Source: C-114 sp963719285 (lineage in GTDB: Bacteria > Chloroflexota > Limnocylindria > Limnocylindrales > CSP1-4). Taken from it: a stretch of DNA of 64,000 nucleotides. Positions 43,616 to 52,631 of this stretch are shown one piece after another. The position numbers and the translations under genes are program-made. Where the stretch lies: NCBI GenBank assembly GCA_963719285.1, contig CAVRBO010000004.1:310001-374000 (forward strand), read 5' to 3'. Below the pieces are notes generated by a model. The model ran no database searches. It was not told the origin of the DNA and saw nothing but the letters and a program-made list of their open reading frames with translations. Position 1 is the first letter of the stretch. Each line of letters begins with the position of its first letter.

Positions 43616-44437
43616 CTAGGCACGAGCGGCCCCGACGTCCGCCCTGGTCAGGAGGAACGTCCGGGCTTCGTCGCTGTACGAGATGTCGGGCAGGTGCGTA
43701 GCGGAGATCTCGGGATGGGTCGAGATCCAGTCCTCGAAGGCGGCCTTCTCGCCGAGTCCGTGCTTCTCCAGGTCGAAGATGGCCCAGTCGTCGAAGAACA
43801 CGATCGTGCGATCCGTGATGAGGGGCAGGAGGAAGTCGAGCGCGGTCCGCGTCGCGGACTCGATCACGCAGTCCACCATCACGATATCGGCGCTGTTGAT
43901 GCCGAGCCGCTCCCGCGTGGCGTCTGTGAGCGAATCCTCGAACCAGCCGGGCACGAGCTCGACCTTCTTGAGCGGCACCTTGAGCCTGGTGAGGTTCTGC
44001 TGGGTCAGCCGGACGTCGGAGTAGAGCTCGCCCTTCTTCCAGTGGCTGCCCTCCTCCTTCTCGACGCCTTCAGGGAAGCCCTCGAACGAGTCGAAGCCGA
44101 TGATCCGGAGGTTGCTCGCGCCGACGGTCTCTCCCGCGTGGTACATGCACGCGAGCGACGTCCCGATGTACACCCCGAACTCGAGGTAGACGGCCGGCTT
44201 GTCGGCCGAGTCCTTGCCGAGATAGCGCAGCGCCGCTGCGAACGTGTCGGGCAGGGTGTCCTCGGGGACGAGGGTCATGCCCTGCATGTAACCCAGGCGG
44301 AGCTGGAGCTTGCTCAGCTGGAGGCGCATCTTGGGAGGCAGGTGGTTGGCGAACCAGCGCGCGATCCAGAAGAGATGCAACGCGTGGAGCAGGCGGGCGA
44401 GCCCGCGCAGAAGCCGACCGAGGAGTGTGGAAACCAT
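43616..44437 (-). CDS. TylF/MycF-type class I methyltransferase
   Basis: 273 residues. The SAM motif is AVYLEFGVYIGTSLACMYHA (about 82-101), followed by IIGFDSFEGFPEGVEKEEGS, typical of macrocin O-methyltransferase-like proteins, VMVDCVIESATRTALDFLLP and IVFFDDWAIFD with the metal-binding aspartates. The first ~35 residues are amphipathic or hydrophobic (GRLLRGLARLLHALHLFWIA) and may attach to the membrane. Probable O-methylation of a sugar in the polymer. It lies 36 bp upstream of the ATP-grasp gene on the same strand. Confidence 0.87.
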   Translation of the reverse strand: MVSTLLGRLLRGLARLLHALHLFWIARWFANHLPPKMRLQLSKLQLRLGYMQGMTLVPEDTLPDTFAAALRYLGKDSADKPAVYLEFGVYIGTSLACMYHAGETVGASNLRIIGFDSFEGFPEGVEKEEGSHWKKGELYSDVRLTQQNLTRLKVPLKKVELVPGWFEDSLTDATRERLGINSADIVMVDCVIESATRTALDFLLPLITDRTIVFFDDWAIFDLEKHGLGEKAAFEDWISTHPEISATHLPDISYSDEARTFLLTRADVGAARA

Positions 44438-44438
44438 G

Positions 44439-44455
44439 CTCTGAGAGTATCAGAG
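44439..44455. promoter_or_regulatory. Inverted repeat at the methyltransferase start
   Basis: CTCTGA-GAGTA-TCAGAG (44439-44455) lies one base upstream of the ATG at 44437. A 6-bp perfect inverted repeat at the ribosome-site position could hide the start in a hairpin or bind a regulator. Confidence 0.35.
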
Positions 44456-44582
44456 GTCGCTCAGCCGGCAAGGCCGAGCGTGGACCGCACGCACCGCGCG
44501 CGATGCGCCGGGCTCCCGGCCGCGACCGCCGTATCCTTCGGGTTCGGCACCCGGACCACGGAAAGGCAGGACTCCAGGACCC

Positions 44583-45116
44583 ATGCGCGGCTTCAACGTC
44601 CTGCCGTGGCTCCTGCCCGGGCTCGTCCTCTCGGCGATCGTGGGACTCGTCGCCGGGCGGCGGGTCGGGCGGATCTTCGGAGCCTCACCGGCCATCGGCT
44701 GGGGACTCGTCGTCGGGTTCGGGCTCGTCGTCTCGGCGACCCTCACCCCGCTCCGGGCCGGGCTCGATCTCGGGACGAGCGGGATCGGCACGTGCGACCT
44801 CTCGCGGATCGGGATCGCTCCGCTCGGTGAGCTCGTCCACCTCGGCGACACGAGCCTCAACGTCCTGCTGTTCATCCCGCTCGGCCTGGCAATCGGGCTG
44901 GTGCCGGGGTCGCGCCGACGCAACATCCTGGCGCTCGTCGCCGTCCTGTCCCCGGTCGCCATCGAGACCACGCAGCTTCTCCTGCCGATCCTCGGCCGGG
45001 GCTGTCAGAGCGCCGATGTCTTCGACAACCTGAGCGGGCTCGTGGTGGGCTCGGTCATCGGCGGCGGCGCCCGGATCCTGGCGGGTTGGACGGAGACACC
45101 ATCCGGGGCCGCCTAG
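44583..45116 (+). CDS. VanZ-like membrane protein
   Basis: 177 residues with four to five hydrophobic segments (LPWLLPGLVLSAIVGLVAG, IGWGLVVGFGLVVSATLTPL, NVLLFIPLGLAIGLVPG, and the C-terminal NLSGLVVGSVIGGGARIL). The conserved VanZ signatures are SLNVLLFIPLG and SADVFDNLSGLVVGSVIG. VanZ proteins are linked to glycopeptide tolerance and occur often in polysaccharide loci; the molecular role is not settled. Plus strand, divergent from the methyltransferase; 135 bp before the Wzz/Wzc gene. Confidence 0.85.
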   Translation: MRGFNVLPWLLPGLVLSAIVGLVAGRRVGRIFGASPAIGWGLVVGFGLVVSATLTPLRAGLDLGTSGIGTCDLSRIGIAPLGELVHLGDTSLNVLLFIPLGLAIGLVPGSRRRNILALVAVLSPVAIETTQLLLPILGRGCQSADVFDNLSGLVVGSVIGGGARILAGWTETPSGAA

Positions 45117-45251
45117 TCCGAGATGGTGCGGCGGAGCACCCCTCGTGGTCAGAATCGGCGAGGGCTTGGGCTATAGTGTCCCGGCGCTGAGTCGGGATCA
45201 AACGGCCCGAAGGCGTTGTTCGGGTCTACGAGACACCCCCGGGAGAGCTCA

Positions 45252-46901
45252 TTGGATCGTCATCGCGAACTGGCCATCATCCGCTCGAGGCTGCTGCTCA
45301 TCATCGCAGCGGTCATCCTCTCCGCGGGCGCCGCGTTCGGATACAGCATGATCCAGTCCAAGGTCTACGAGGCCAGGGCGACGCTGATCGTGGGCGGCGC
45401 GCTGAACCAGTCGAACGTGGACATCTCCGGGCTCCAGGCATCGCAGGCCGTGTCCGCCACGTACGCGAGGATCGCCACCACCCGGCCGGTCCTCGACGCG
45501 GTCATCAAGAAGCTCAACCTGCGGACGACGGCCGAGGAGCTGCTCAAGAGCGTGACGGCCATCACGGGCAGTGACAGCACACTGGCCATCACGGCCCGCG
45601 ACGGCGACCCGGCCCGGGCGGCCGACATCGCGAACTCGATCGTCGACGAGCTCATCGCCGATTTGCCGGCCCTGTCCGGCCAGTCCGCGGAGATCCGGGC
45701 CTCGGTCACCGCCTATCTCAAGGCGACCCAGGACCAGATCACCGCCGCCCAGGCGCAGGCCGTGAACCTGGCCAATGTCCAGAACCGGACGGCGGCACAG
45801 GACGCCCAGCTGGTCGCCCTCCAGGACCAGCTCGTCAACCTGCGGGCGACGTACGCGTCGCTCCTCGCCTACCTGTCGGCCGGGGCCACGAACCTGCTCA
45901 GCGTCATCGAGCCGGCGGTCGCTCCCGACATCCCGATCTCGCCCCGTCCGGCGATCAACACGATCATCGCCGCCATCCTCGGCCTGCTCATCGCCGGTGC
46001 CGTCGTCCTCATCGCGGCGTATCTCGACGACCGGATCAAGACCCCCGAGGACGTCGAGGAGGTCGTCGGCCTGCCGACCCTCGGCTCGGTCATGAAGATG
46101 GGCAACGAGCGGGGCCGGAGCGAGATCTACCGCCTCGTGACGCTGCTGTACCCGCGGTCCGCGGTCGCCGAGTCGTACCGGATGCTCCGCTCGAACCTCG
46201 AGTTCGCGCGGGTCGACCGACCGATCCACACGATCCTCGTGACCAGCTCCCTGCCCGGAGAAGGCAAGACCGTCACGGCCGCGAACTTGGCCATCGCGTT
46301 CGCGCTGGAGGGACGGCGGGTCCTCCTCGTCGACGCGGACCTGCGCAAGCCCGCGGTCCACACGCTGTTCGACGTGCCGAACACTCAGGGCCTCACGACG
46401 ATGCTCCGGAGCGACTCGGTCAGCCTCGAGTCCGTGGCCCACACGAACGAGCAGGAGCGCCTGAAGGTCCTGACGTCCGGCCCGCTCCCGCCGAACCCGG
46501 CCGAGATGCTCGGCTCGCAACGGATGCTCACGGTCCTCCAGCGGCTCCAGGCCAGCCAGGATGTCCTCATCATCGACAGCGCCCCCCTGCGGGTCGTCAC
46601 CGACGCCGCGATCCTCAGCGCGTTCGTCGACGGCACGCTCCTCGTGATCGACGCGAGCAAGAGTCGCCGCGCCGCCGTCCGCCTGGGTCGCGAGGCGCTC
46701 ACCCGGGTCAACGCCCAGGTGCTCGGCGTGGTCCTCAACCGCGTCCCGACACCGTCGCACGTCGGCAACCCGCTCCTGGACGGCTACCACGAGGGGACGG
46801 TCGAAGAGCCGGCGCCGCCGTCGGGATCGTGGCCCAAGGTCCGGACCACGCTCGAGGACCGCCTCCGCGGCCGGCCCGCCGGGGGTCCCGACCAGCCCTG
46901 A
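45252..46901 (+). CDS. Wzz/Wzc-type polysaccharide chain-length protein with BY-kinase domain
   Basis: 549 residues from TTG 45252 (GGGAG 6-11 bases upstream). The N-terminal membrane helix and Wzz domain (SKVYEARATLIVGGALNQSN) are followed by coiled coil (~150-215), a second helix near 240-265 (AIIAAILGLLIAGAVVLIAA), and a BY-kinase domain: Walker A SSLPGEGKTVTAANLA, A' VLLVDADLRKPAVH, B VLIIDSAPLRVV. The C-terminus has only one tyrosine (DGYHEG), not the usual Tyr cluster, so autophosphorylation control may be lost. A -10-like TATAGT is at 45172-45177. It controls polymer length and export with the Wzx/Wzy proteins here. Confidence 0.92.
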   Translation: MDRHRELAIIRSRLLLIIAAVILSAGAAFGYSMIQSKVYEARATLIVGGALNQSNVDISGLQASQAVSATYARIATTRPVLDAVIKKLNLRTTAEELLKSVTAITGSDSTLAITARDGDPARAADIANSIVDELIADLPALSGQSAEIRASVTAYLKATQDQITAAQAQAVNLANVQNRTAAQDAQLVALQDQLVNLRATYASLLAYLSAGATNLLSVIEPAVAPDIPISPRPAINTIIAAILGLLIAGAVVLIAAYLDDRIKTPEDVEEVVGLPTLGSVMKMGNERGRSEIYRLVTLLYPRSAVAESYRMLRSNLEFARVDRPIHTILVTSSLPGEGKTVTAANLAIAFALEGRRVLLVDADLRKPAVHTLFDVPNTQGLTTMLRSDSVSLESVAHTNEQERLKVLTSGPLPPNPAEMLGSQRMLTVLQRLQASQDVLIIDSAPLRVVTDAAILSAFVDGTLLVIDASKSRRAAVRLGREALTRVNAQVLGVVLNRVPTPSHVGNPLLDGYHEGTVEEPAPPSGSWPKVRTTLEDRLRGRPAGGPDQP

Positions 46902-46956
46902 GGCATCGGTTGTCGGCTTGAGCAGCGGCCCTCGGCCCGTGCAGCGGCCCGAGGCC

Positions 46957-48096
46957 TCAGCTCGGGGTAGGGCCCGGCAGCAGGCCCATCGCCTCGACGA
47001 TCGTCCGGTTGACCGCGCGGACGTCGAACCGTTCCTCGGCCAGCGTGCGGCTCTGGGCACCCATCTCGGCGAGCCGACCCGGCTCCTCGATGAGCCTGAC
47101 CATGGCAGCCGCGAGCGCCGGCCCGTCGCGTACGGGGACGACATAGCCGTTCCGGCCATCGACGACCGTCTCCCGGCAGCCGGGCACATCGGTCACGATC
47201 GCCGGCCGGCCCATCGCCATGGCCTCGAGCACGGATCGGGGCATCCCCTCGCCGTACGAGGGGAGGACGCAGACGTGGGCCGCGGCGAGGTTCGGGCGCA
47301 CGTCGTTCGTGCGCCCGAGGTACTCGATCGCGCCCGTGGCGACCCAGCCGTCGAGCTCCGCCGGCGAGATCGCCGACGGATTGGTGTCCATCGGCCCGAG
47401 GAGCTGGAATCGCGCCTCCGGATGCGTCTTTCCCACGATCGTGGCGGCCTCCACGAACTCCGCCACGCCCTTGTCCCGGATGACCCTCCCGATCAGCAGG
47501 AAGGTGATTGGGCCCTCGGGCAGCGGGGTCGGACCGAACTTCGCGAGGTCCACGCCGGACCCGCCGACGCGAAGGATGCGCTGGCCCCGTCGGCCGACCA
47601 GGCCGAGCGACCGGAACAGCGCCTCGTCGTCGGGGTTCTGGAAGAACACGACATGGACCCCCGCGAGCCCGGCCCGGTAGAGCCGCCGGACCAGCCACGA
47701 GACCAGGCGCCGCTTCCGGCTGTCCCCTCCGCTGAACGCGGAGCCGGTCCCCGTGATCATGGCGACCCGCAACGGGACGCGGGCGAGACGTGCGGCCAGC
47801 GAGCCATAGATGACCGGCTTGACCGCGTACACGAACACCGCGTCCGGACGGAACCGGCGGAAGGCCCGCGCGAGGGCGATGGTCGTCCCCGCGTCGCGGA
47901 CGGGGTTCATCCCGGTCCGGCGGAGTGGCACCGACCGGTAGCGGACGCCCATCTCCTTGAGCGCGGCGGCGACCGCCGGGTCGTCCTCCGGCGCCATCGC
48001 GAGGACGTCATGGCCGAGCTCCACCATCGAGCGGAGCATGTCGCCTCGGAAGGCGATGAGCGAGTTCGCGAAACCGCCGACGACGGCGATCTTCAT
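46957..48096 (-). CDS. Glycosyltransferase family 4
   Basis: 379 residues, GT-B fold. N-terminus KIAVVGGFANSLIAFRGDML; PDAVFVYAVKPVIYGSLAAR; the donor-site block VCVLPSYGEGMPRSVLEAMA with the E-x7-E motif and GRPAIVTDVPGCRETVVDG. It resembles the PglA/capsular galactosamine-type transferases with SGGDSRKRRL. The ATG overlaps the asparagine-synthase stop (ATGA). It is convergent with the Wzz/Wzc gene; the 55-bp gap contains GGCCCTCGG and CCGAGGCC arms that could form a bidirectional terminator. Confidence 0.92.
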   Translation of the reverse strand: MKIAVVGGFANSLIAFRGDMLRSMVELGHDVLAMAPEDDPAVAAALKEMGVRYRSVPLRRTGMNPVRDAGTTIALARAFRRFRPDAVFVYAVKPVIYGSLAARLARVPLRVAMITGTGSAFSGGDSRKRRLVSWLVRRLYRAGLAGVHVVFFQNPDDEALFRSLGLVGRRGQRILRVGGSGVDLAKFGPTPLPEGPITFLLIGRVIRDKGVAEFVEAATIVGKTHPEARFQLLGPMDTNPSAISPAELDGWVATGAIEYLGRTNDVRPNLAAAHVCVLPSYGEGMPRSVLEAMAMGRPAIVTDVPGCRETVVDGRNGYVVPVRDGPALAAAMVRLIEEPGRLAEMGAQSRTLAEERFDVRAVNRTIVEAMGLLPGPTPS

Positions 48097-50054
48097 GCCG
48101 GCGTCCCGGCGGACTCCTGCCTGTCCAGCCAGGCCTCGAACATGAGCACCACCCAGAGCGGGTACTGGACGTTGCGCCGGCCTTCCAGGTGGTCGCGCAG
48201 CGCCGCCGTGATCGGGGCCGGGTCGAAGTAGCCCTCGCGCTTGAGGCGCGACTCGGACAGCAGGTCCGTCGCCCACTCGCGCAGCGGCCCCCGGAGCCAG
48301 CGGTCGATGGGGATGCCGAAGCCCTGCTTCGGCCGATCGATGAGCGGCTTGGGCACGTGCCGGTCGAGCACCTGCCGGAGCAGCCACTTGCCTTCGCCGC
48401 CGCGGATCCGCTGCTCGAGCGGCAGGCGCCAGGCGAATTCCACGACGCGGTGGTCGAGGAGCGGTGCGCGCGCCTCGAGGCTCGCGCCCATGCTCGCCCG
48501 GTCGACCTTGGCCAGGATGTCGTCCGGCAGGTAGCCGACGAGGTCGAACAGCATCATCCGCTCGGCCGGCTCCATGAGGGTCGATCGGACGGACTTGAAC
48601 GGCAGCGGTGGCTCGACCCCTCCGACGACCATGCCGGCCGGCTCCGGCCAGGTCGACACGAGGCGGGTGTACATCTCGTCGACCGACCCGAGGGCCAGCA
48701 CGGAGGCGAGCTTGTGGACGCGGTTCCCGCTCACGAACCCGCGCCGACCGGACGGCAGGACCCGGTCGATGATCCGCCCGGCGCGATCCCACGTGCGTGG
48801 CCTGATCCCCTCCGCGAGCCGGGCCGCTCCGCGACGGGCAGGCCGGGGTACGCGGGAGAGACGCTTCCAGGTCCGCATCCCGGTCACGTAGCGGTTGTAG
48901 CCGCCGAACACCTCGTCGCCGCCGTCGCCCGACAAGGCGACGGTCACGCTCCGACGGGCCAGCTCCGAGACGAGGAACGTGGGGATCTGCGAGGCGTCGG
49001 CGAACGGCTCGTCGTACAGGTCCGGGAGGCGGGGGATGACCGCCTGCATCTCGGCCGGGGTCACCCGGAGCTCCGTGTGGTCGGTGCCCAGATGGGCGGC
49101 GACGGCTTTGGCCGCGACCGACTCGTCGTACTCGGTGTTGTCATAGCCGATCGTGAACGTGCGGACCGGCCGCGAGCTGTGCGCCTGCATGAGCGCCACG
49201 ACGGTGGACGAATCGATCCCGCCCGACAGGAACGCCCCGAGCGGCACGTCCGAGACCATCCGCAGCTTCACGGCGTCGCCGAGCAGCGACTCGAGCGCGT
49301 CGACCGCTTCCTCGTCCGTGTAGTCCGACCGGTCGCGCTGCCCGGCGTCCGCCATCGCGACCGGATCCCAGTACGGGCGGGGCTCGGGCAGCTCGCCCGG
49401 CCGGTCCGGCCCGAACGTGATCCAGGTCGCCGGCGGGAGCTTGTGGATCCCGACGTGGATGGACCGCGGCGCGGGCACGTAGCAGAAGCGCAGGAAGGCC
49501 GTCAGCGCGTCGCGGTCGACCGGAGCGCGGAACGCGGGGTGTGCGCGCAACGCTTTCAGTTCCGACCCGAAGAGCAGCGTCCCGTCCTGCCAGCCGTAAT
49601 ACAGCGGCTTCTTGCCGAGGCGGTCGCGGACGAGGTGAAGCTGCCGCTCCTGGGCGTCCCAGACCCCGAACGCGAACATGCCCCAGAAGCGCGGGATCGT
49701 CTCTTCGACGCCCCAGTGGCTCAGTGCCTCGACGAGGACCTCGGTGTCCGAGTGGCCGCGGAACGTGCAGCCGGCCGCCTCGAGCTCCGTGCGGATCGCC
49801 TGGAAGTTGTAGGCCTCGCCGTTGTACGCGACCGTGTACCGCCCGTCGGCCGACGACATCGGCTGATGCCCGAGTGGCGACACGTCGATGATCGCCAGCC
49901 GCTGCGACCCGAAGCCGACCTCGCCGTTCGGGTCCGACCAGTTGCCCGCGTCGTCCGGCCCCCGGTGGGCGAGCGTCGCCGACATCCGGCCGGCCATCGC
50001 CGCGCGCTCCGAGGGGTCGCCGGGCGCCCCGAGCAGGCCTGCGAATCCACACAC
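48093..50054 (-). CDS. asnB: Asparagine synthase (glutamine-hydrolysing), polysaccharide-locus type
   Basis: 653 residues. The GTG at 50054 is followed directly by TGT, so the mature enzyme starts with the nucleophile cysteine (CGFAGLLG). The class II glutaminase domain shows MSATLAHRGPDDAGNW, GFGSQRLAIIDVSP and VAYNGEAYNFQAIR. The synthetase PP-loop is LGAFLSGGIDSSTVVALM (about 255-272), then FTIGYDNTEYDESVAAKAVA. Such AsnB paralogues in exopolysaccharide clusters may amidate a sugar acid rather than aspartate. Its stop overlaps the glycosyltransferase start. Confidence 0.93.
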   Translation of the reverse strand: MCGFAGLLGAPGDPSERAAMAGRMSATLAHRGPDDAGNWSDPNGEVGFGSQRLAIIDVSPLGHQPMSSADGRYTVAYNGEAYNFQAIRTELEAAGCTFRGHSDTEVLVEALSHWGVEETIPRFWGMFAFGVWDAQERQLHLVRDRLGKKPLYYGWQDGTLLFGSELKALRAHPAFRAPVDRDALTAFLRFCYVPAPRSIHVGIHKLPPATWITFGPDRPGELPEPRPYWDPVAMADAGQRDRSDYTDEEAVDALESLLGDAVKLRMVSDVPLGAFLSGGIDSSTVVALMQAHSSRPVRTFTIGYDNTEYDESVAAKAVAAHLGTDHTELRVTPAEMQAVIPRLPDLYDEPFADASQIPTFLVSELARRSVTVALSGDGGDEVFGGYNRYVTGMRTWKRLSRVPRPARRGAARLAEGIRPRTWDRAGRIIDRVLPSGRRGFVSGNRVHKLASVLALGSVDEMYTRLVSTWPEPAGMVVGGVEPPLPFKSVRSTLMEPAERMMLFDLVGYLPDDILAKVDRASMGASLEARAPLLDHRVVEFAWRLPLEQRIRGGEGKWLLRQVLDRHVPKPLIDRPKQGFGIPIDRWLRGPLREWATDLLSESRLKREGYFDPAPITAALRDHLEGRRNVQYPLWVVLMFEAWLDRQESAGTPA

Positions 50055-50163
50055 GTGCCATGTTCTCCGATAAGGTGGGCGGCGGACCCTGGGCAGGCGC
50101 GACGAAGGTACCCCCGCCACGATCCGGTCCGTCCTCTATCGTACGACCGGTGCTCCAAGCGTG

Positions 50164-50189
50164 GAGCCCGGGTCGCCCACCCGGGGCTC
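50164..50189 (+). promoter_or_regulatory. Strong hairpin in the epimerase leader
   Basis: GAGCCCGGGT (50164-50173), loop CGCCC, ACCCGGGGCTC (50179-50189): 10 pairs with one bulged G, ending 34 bases before the GTG. No U-run, so more likely leader structure than a terminator for anything upstream. Confidence 0.4.
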
Positions 50190-50223
50190 TCCGGCGCTCG
50201 CCCCAGTCCCAGCGGAGAACATC

Positions 50224-51195
50224 GTGAACACCCTCGTGACCGGCGGCGCCGGGTTCATCGGCCATCATCTCGTGCGCGGCCTGCTCGCCCGCGGCGACGA
50301 GGTGACGGTCATCGACGACCTGTCGACCGGGTTCAGGAGCCGGCTCGAGCCCGTCATCGGCTCGATCAGGTTCGTCGAGGGCAGCATCCTGGATCCGGAC
50401 GCGCTCGACCGGGCGGTCGCCGGCAACGAGGTGATCCTTCACGAGGCCGCCATCCCGTCCGTCGCCCGATCGCTCCTCAAGCCCGAGCTCTCGAATGCGG
50501 TCAACGCCGGGGGCACCATCCAGGTGATGCTCGCGGCCGCCCGCCATGGCGTCCGTCGGGTCGTCTACGCGGGCTCGTCGTCGGTGTACGGGATCCCTGC
50601 GACGCTGCCCTGCGTCGAGACGATGAAGCCCGACCCGCGATCGCCGTACGGGGTGAGCAAGATCGCCGCCGAGCTGTACCTCCACACGCTCGGCGACCTG
50701 CACGGGATCGAGACGGTCGTCCTGCGCTACTTCAACGTGTTCGGTCCGGGTCAGGATCCGAACTCCGAGTACGCCGCGGTCGTGCCCAAGTTCGTGACCG
50801 CCGCCCTCACCGGAGAACGCCCCACCGTGAACGGGACGGGCGACGTGTCGCGCGATTTCACGTTCATCGACAACGTCGTCTCGGCGAACCTGCTCGCGTC
50901 GCTCGCCACGAGCGGCTCACCGCTCACCTGCAACGTGGCGTGCGGCACGCGGTTCAGCCTGCTGGAGCTGCTCGACGCGATATCGGCCGTGACCGGCCGA
51001 CCGGCCGACCCGATCTTCGGGCCGCCGCGCAAGGGCGACATCCGGGACTCCGAGGCCGACATCTCGGTCGCCCGGCGCGAGCTCGGCTACGAGCCGCTCG
51101 TCCAGTTCAGGGAGGGGATCGCCCGCACGGTCGCCTGGTATCGGGACAACGAAGCGGGCGGGGCCACCGGCCCCGGGGCGTCGGCGCGCGCGTGA
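50224..51195 (+). CDS. NAD-dependent sugar epimerase/dehydratase
   Basis: 323 residues, extended SDR of the UDP-glucose 4-epimerase/UDP-GlcNAc epimerase type. Features are NTLVTGGAGFIGHHLVRGLL, VIDDLSTGFRSRLEPV, the catalytic SSSVYG with YGVSK, and RYFNVFGPGQDPNSEYAAV. The GTG at 50224 has GGAG six bases upstream. Supplies a nucleotide sugar for the polymer; the exact sugar is unknown. The flippase gene follows after 43 bp on the same strand. Confidence 0.93.
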   Translation: MNTLVTGGAGFIGHHLVRGLLARGDEVTVIDDLSTGFRSRLEPVIGSIRFVEGSILDPDALDRAVAGNEVILHEAAIPSVARSLLKPELSNAVNAGGTIQVMLAAARHGVRRVVYAGSSSVYGIPATLPCVETMKPDPRSPYGVSKIAAELYLHTLGDLHGIETVVLRYFNVFGPGQDPNSEYAAVVPKFVTAALTGERPTVNGTGDVSRDFTFIDNVVSANLLASLATSGSPLTCNVACGTRFSLLELLDAISAVTGRPADPIFGPPRKGDIRDSEADISVARRELGYEPLVQFREGIARTVAWYRDNEAGGATGPGASARA

Positions 51196-51238
51196 CCGAC
51201 CGTCACGGCGAGTGGGTCCCACAGAGCGAGCGCCTGCG

Positions 51239-52594
51239 ATGAGGATCCCCGACCGGATCGCCCGCCGGATCCCCGGCGCCGAGTTCGTGCGCGGCTCGCT
51301 CAAGATCGTGGCCGGGACGGGGGTCGCCCAGGTCCTGTCGGTCCTGGCCGCGCCGATCATCACCCGCCTCTACAGCCCGGACGACTACGGCGTGTTCGCG
51401 GTGGCGACCGCGCTCCTCTCCGTGTTCGTCGCGATCACCTGCCTGCGCTACGAGTTCGCGATCCCGTTGCCCAAGGACGACGTCACCGCGGCGAACGTGC
51501 TGGCGCTGTCGGCCATCGCGAACACGGTCCTGAGTGCGGTCATCGCGATCGTGCTCATCCTGTTCGGCACGACGATCCTCAACGTCTTCGGGGCCGGCGT
51601 GGCCGGTCCGTACATCGCCCTGATCGCGATCGCCCAGTTCGGCGGTGGGTTGAGCTCGGCGCTTGCGAACTGGGCCGTGCGGACCAAGGACTTCTCGTCG
51701 ATCGCGGTGGCCAACCTCGCCCAGGGGATCGGCGGCAATGTCGTGCCGGTGACGCTCGGGCTCCTGGGGACGGGCGTCATCGGGCTCGTGATCGGTGCGG
51801 TCGCCGGCAACCTGGCCGGCCTGTGGCGCCTGGGCCGGGCGGCCTGGCGGGCGAACGCCGACGCGTTCCGCCTCGTGACCTGGGCGGGCATCGCCGCCGC
51901 CGCCGATCGCTACCGCCGCTTCCCGATCTTCTCGAGCCCGTCAGCCCTCCTCGGCCAGATCGGCCAGCGCGCACCGGTACTCCTGGTCGTGGCGTTCTTC
52001 GGCACGATCGCCGGCGGGCAATACGCGCTCGCCGAACGGCTGTGCGGCCTGCCCGTGACGCTCGTCGCCGGCGCGGTCGGGCAGGTCTACATCGCCGAAT
52101 CGGCGCTTCTCGCCCGGGAGGACCCGGCCGGCCTCGCCGGCCTCTTCCGCCGAACGACGCTGTCGCTGGCCAAGATCGCCATCCTGCCCGCCGTCGCCGT
52201 GGCGATCGGCGCCCCGCTCGCCTTCGGCCTCGTGTTCGGCGACCGCTGGACGCTGGCCGGCCAGTTCGTGGCGGTCCTCGTGCCGATGTTCTACGTGGCG
52301 TTCGTGACGACGGCGACCGGCGACGTGCTCTACGTCCTCGAGCGCCAGGGACTCCACCTGGTGCGCGAGGTCCTGCGCTTCGGGTTCCTGGCCGGGAGCG
52401 TCGTCCTGGCGTCCGCCCTGTCCCTGCCGGCCCTCGGGGCCGTCGCCGTCCTGAGCGCGGCCGGCTGCCTGGCCTACCTCCTGTACGGGATCATCTCGTG
52501 GCGGGCCATCGCCACCTACCAGCCGCGCCACGGGCCCGGTGCGACCGGTGACGGGCTCGGACCGGGCGTCCCGGAGCCGACCTCGGCCAGCTGA
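51239..52594 (+). CDS. Wzx-type polysaccharide flippase (MOP superfamily)
   Basis: 451 residues with about 12 to 14 membrane helices. N-terminus FVRGSLKIVAGTGVAQVLSV, then APIITRLYSPDDYGVFAVAT, the characteristic start of O-antigen and polysaccharide flippases (RxYxPxDYG). Moves the undecaprenyl-linked repeat unit across the membrane for the Wzy polymerase encoded at 55196-56554. ATG 51239 chosen because an upstream in-frame alternative adds nine non-conserved residues. Confidence 0.92.
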   Translation: MRIPDRIARRIPGAEFVRGSLKIVAGTGVAQVLSVLAAPIITRLYSPDDYGVFAVATALLSVFVAITCLRYEFAIPLPKDDVTAANVLALSAIANTVLSAVIAIVLILFGTTILNVFGAGVAGPYIALIAIAQFGGGLSSALANWAVRTKDFSSIAVANLAQGIGGNVVPVTLGLLGTGVIGLVIGAVAGNLAGLWRLGRAAWRANADAFRLVTWAGIAAAADRYRRFPIFSSPSALLGQIGQRAPVLLVVAFFGTIAGGQYALAERLCGLPVTLVAGAVGQVYIAESALLAREDPAGLAGLFRRTTLSLAKIAILPAVAVAIGAPLAFGLVFGDRWTLAGQFVAVLVPMFYVAFVTTATGDVLYVLERQGLHLVREVLRFGFLAGSVVLASALSLPALGAVAVLSAAGCLAYLLYGIISWRAIATYQPRHGPGATGDGLGPGVPEPTSAS

Positions 52595-52604
52595 CCTGGT
52601 CGCG

Positions 52605-52623
52605 GCCGGGCCGCGAGCCCGGC
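52605..52623. terminator. Bidirectional hairpin between convergent genes
   Basis: GCCGGGC-CGCGA-GCCCGGC (52605-52623), a perfect 7-bp GC stem between the flippase stop (52594) and the deacetylase stop (52632). No U-run on either side. Confidence 0.5.
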
Positions 52624-52631
52624 GCCGGCCC

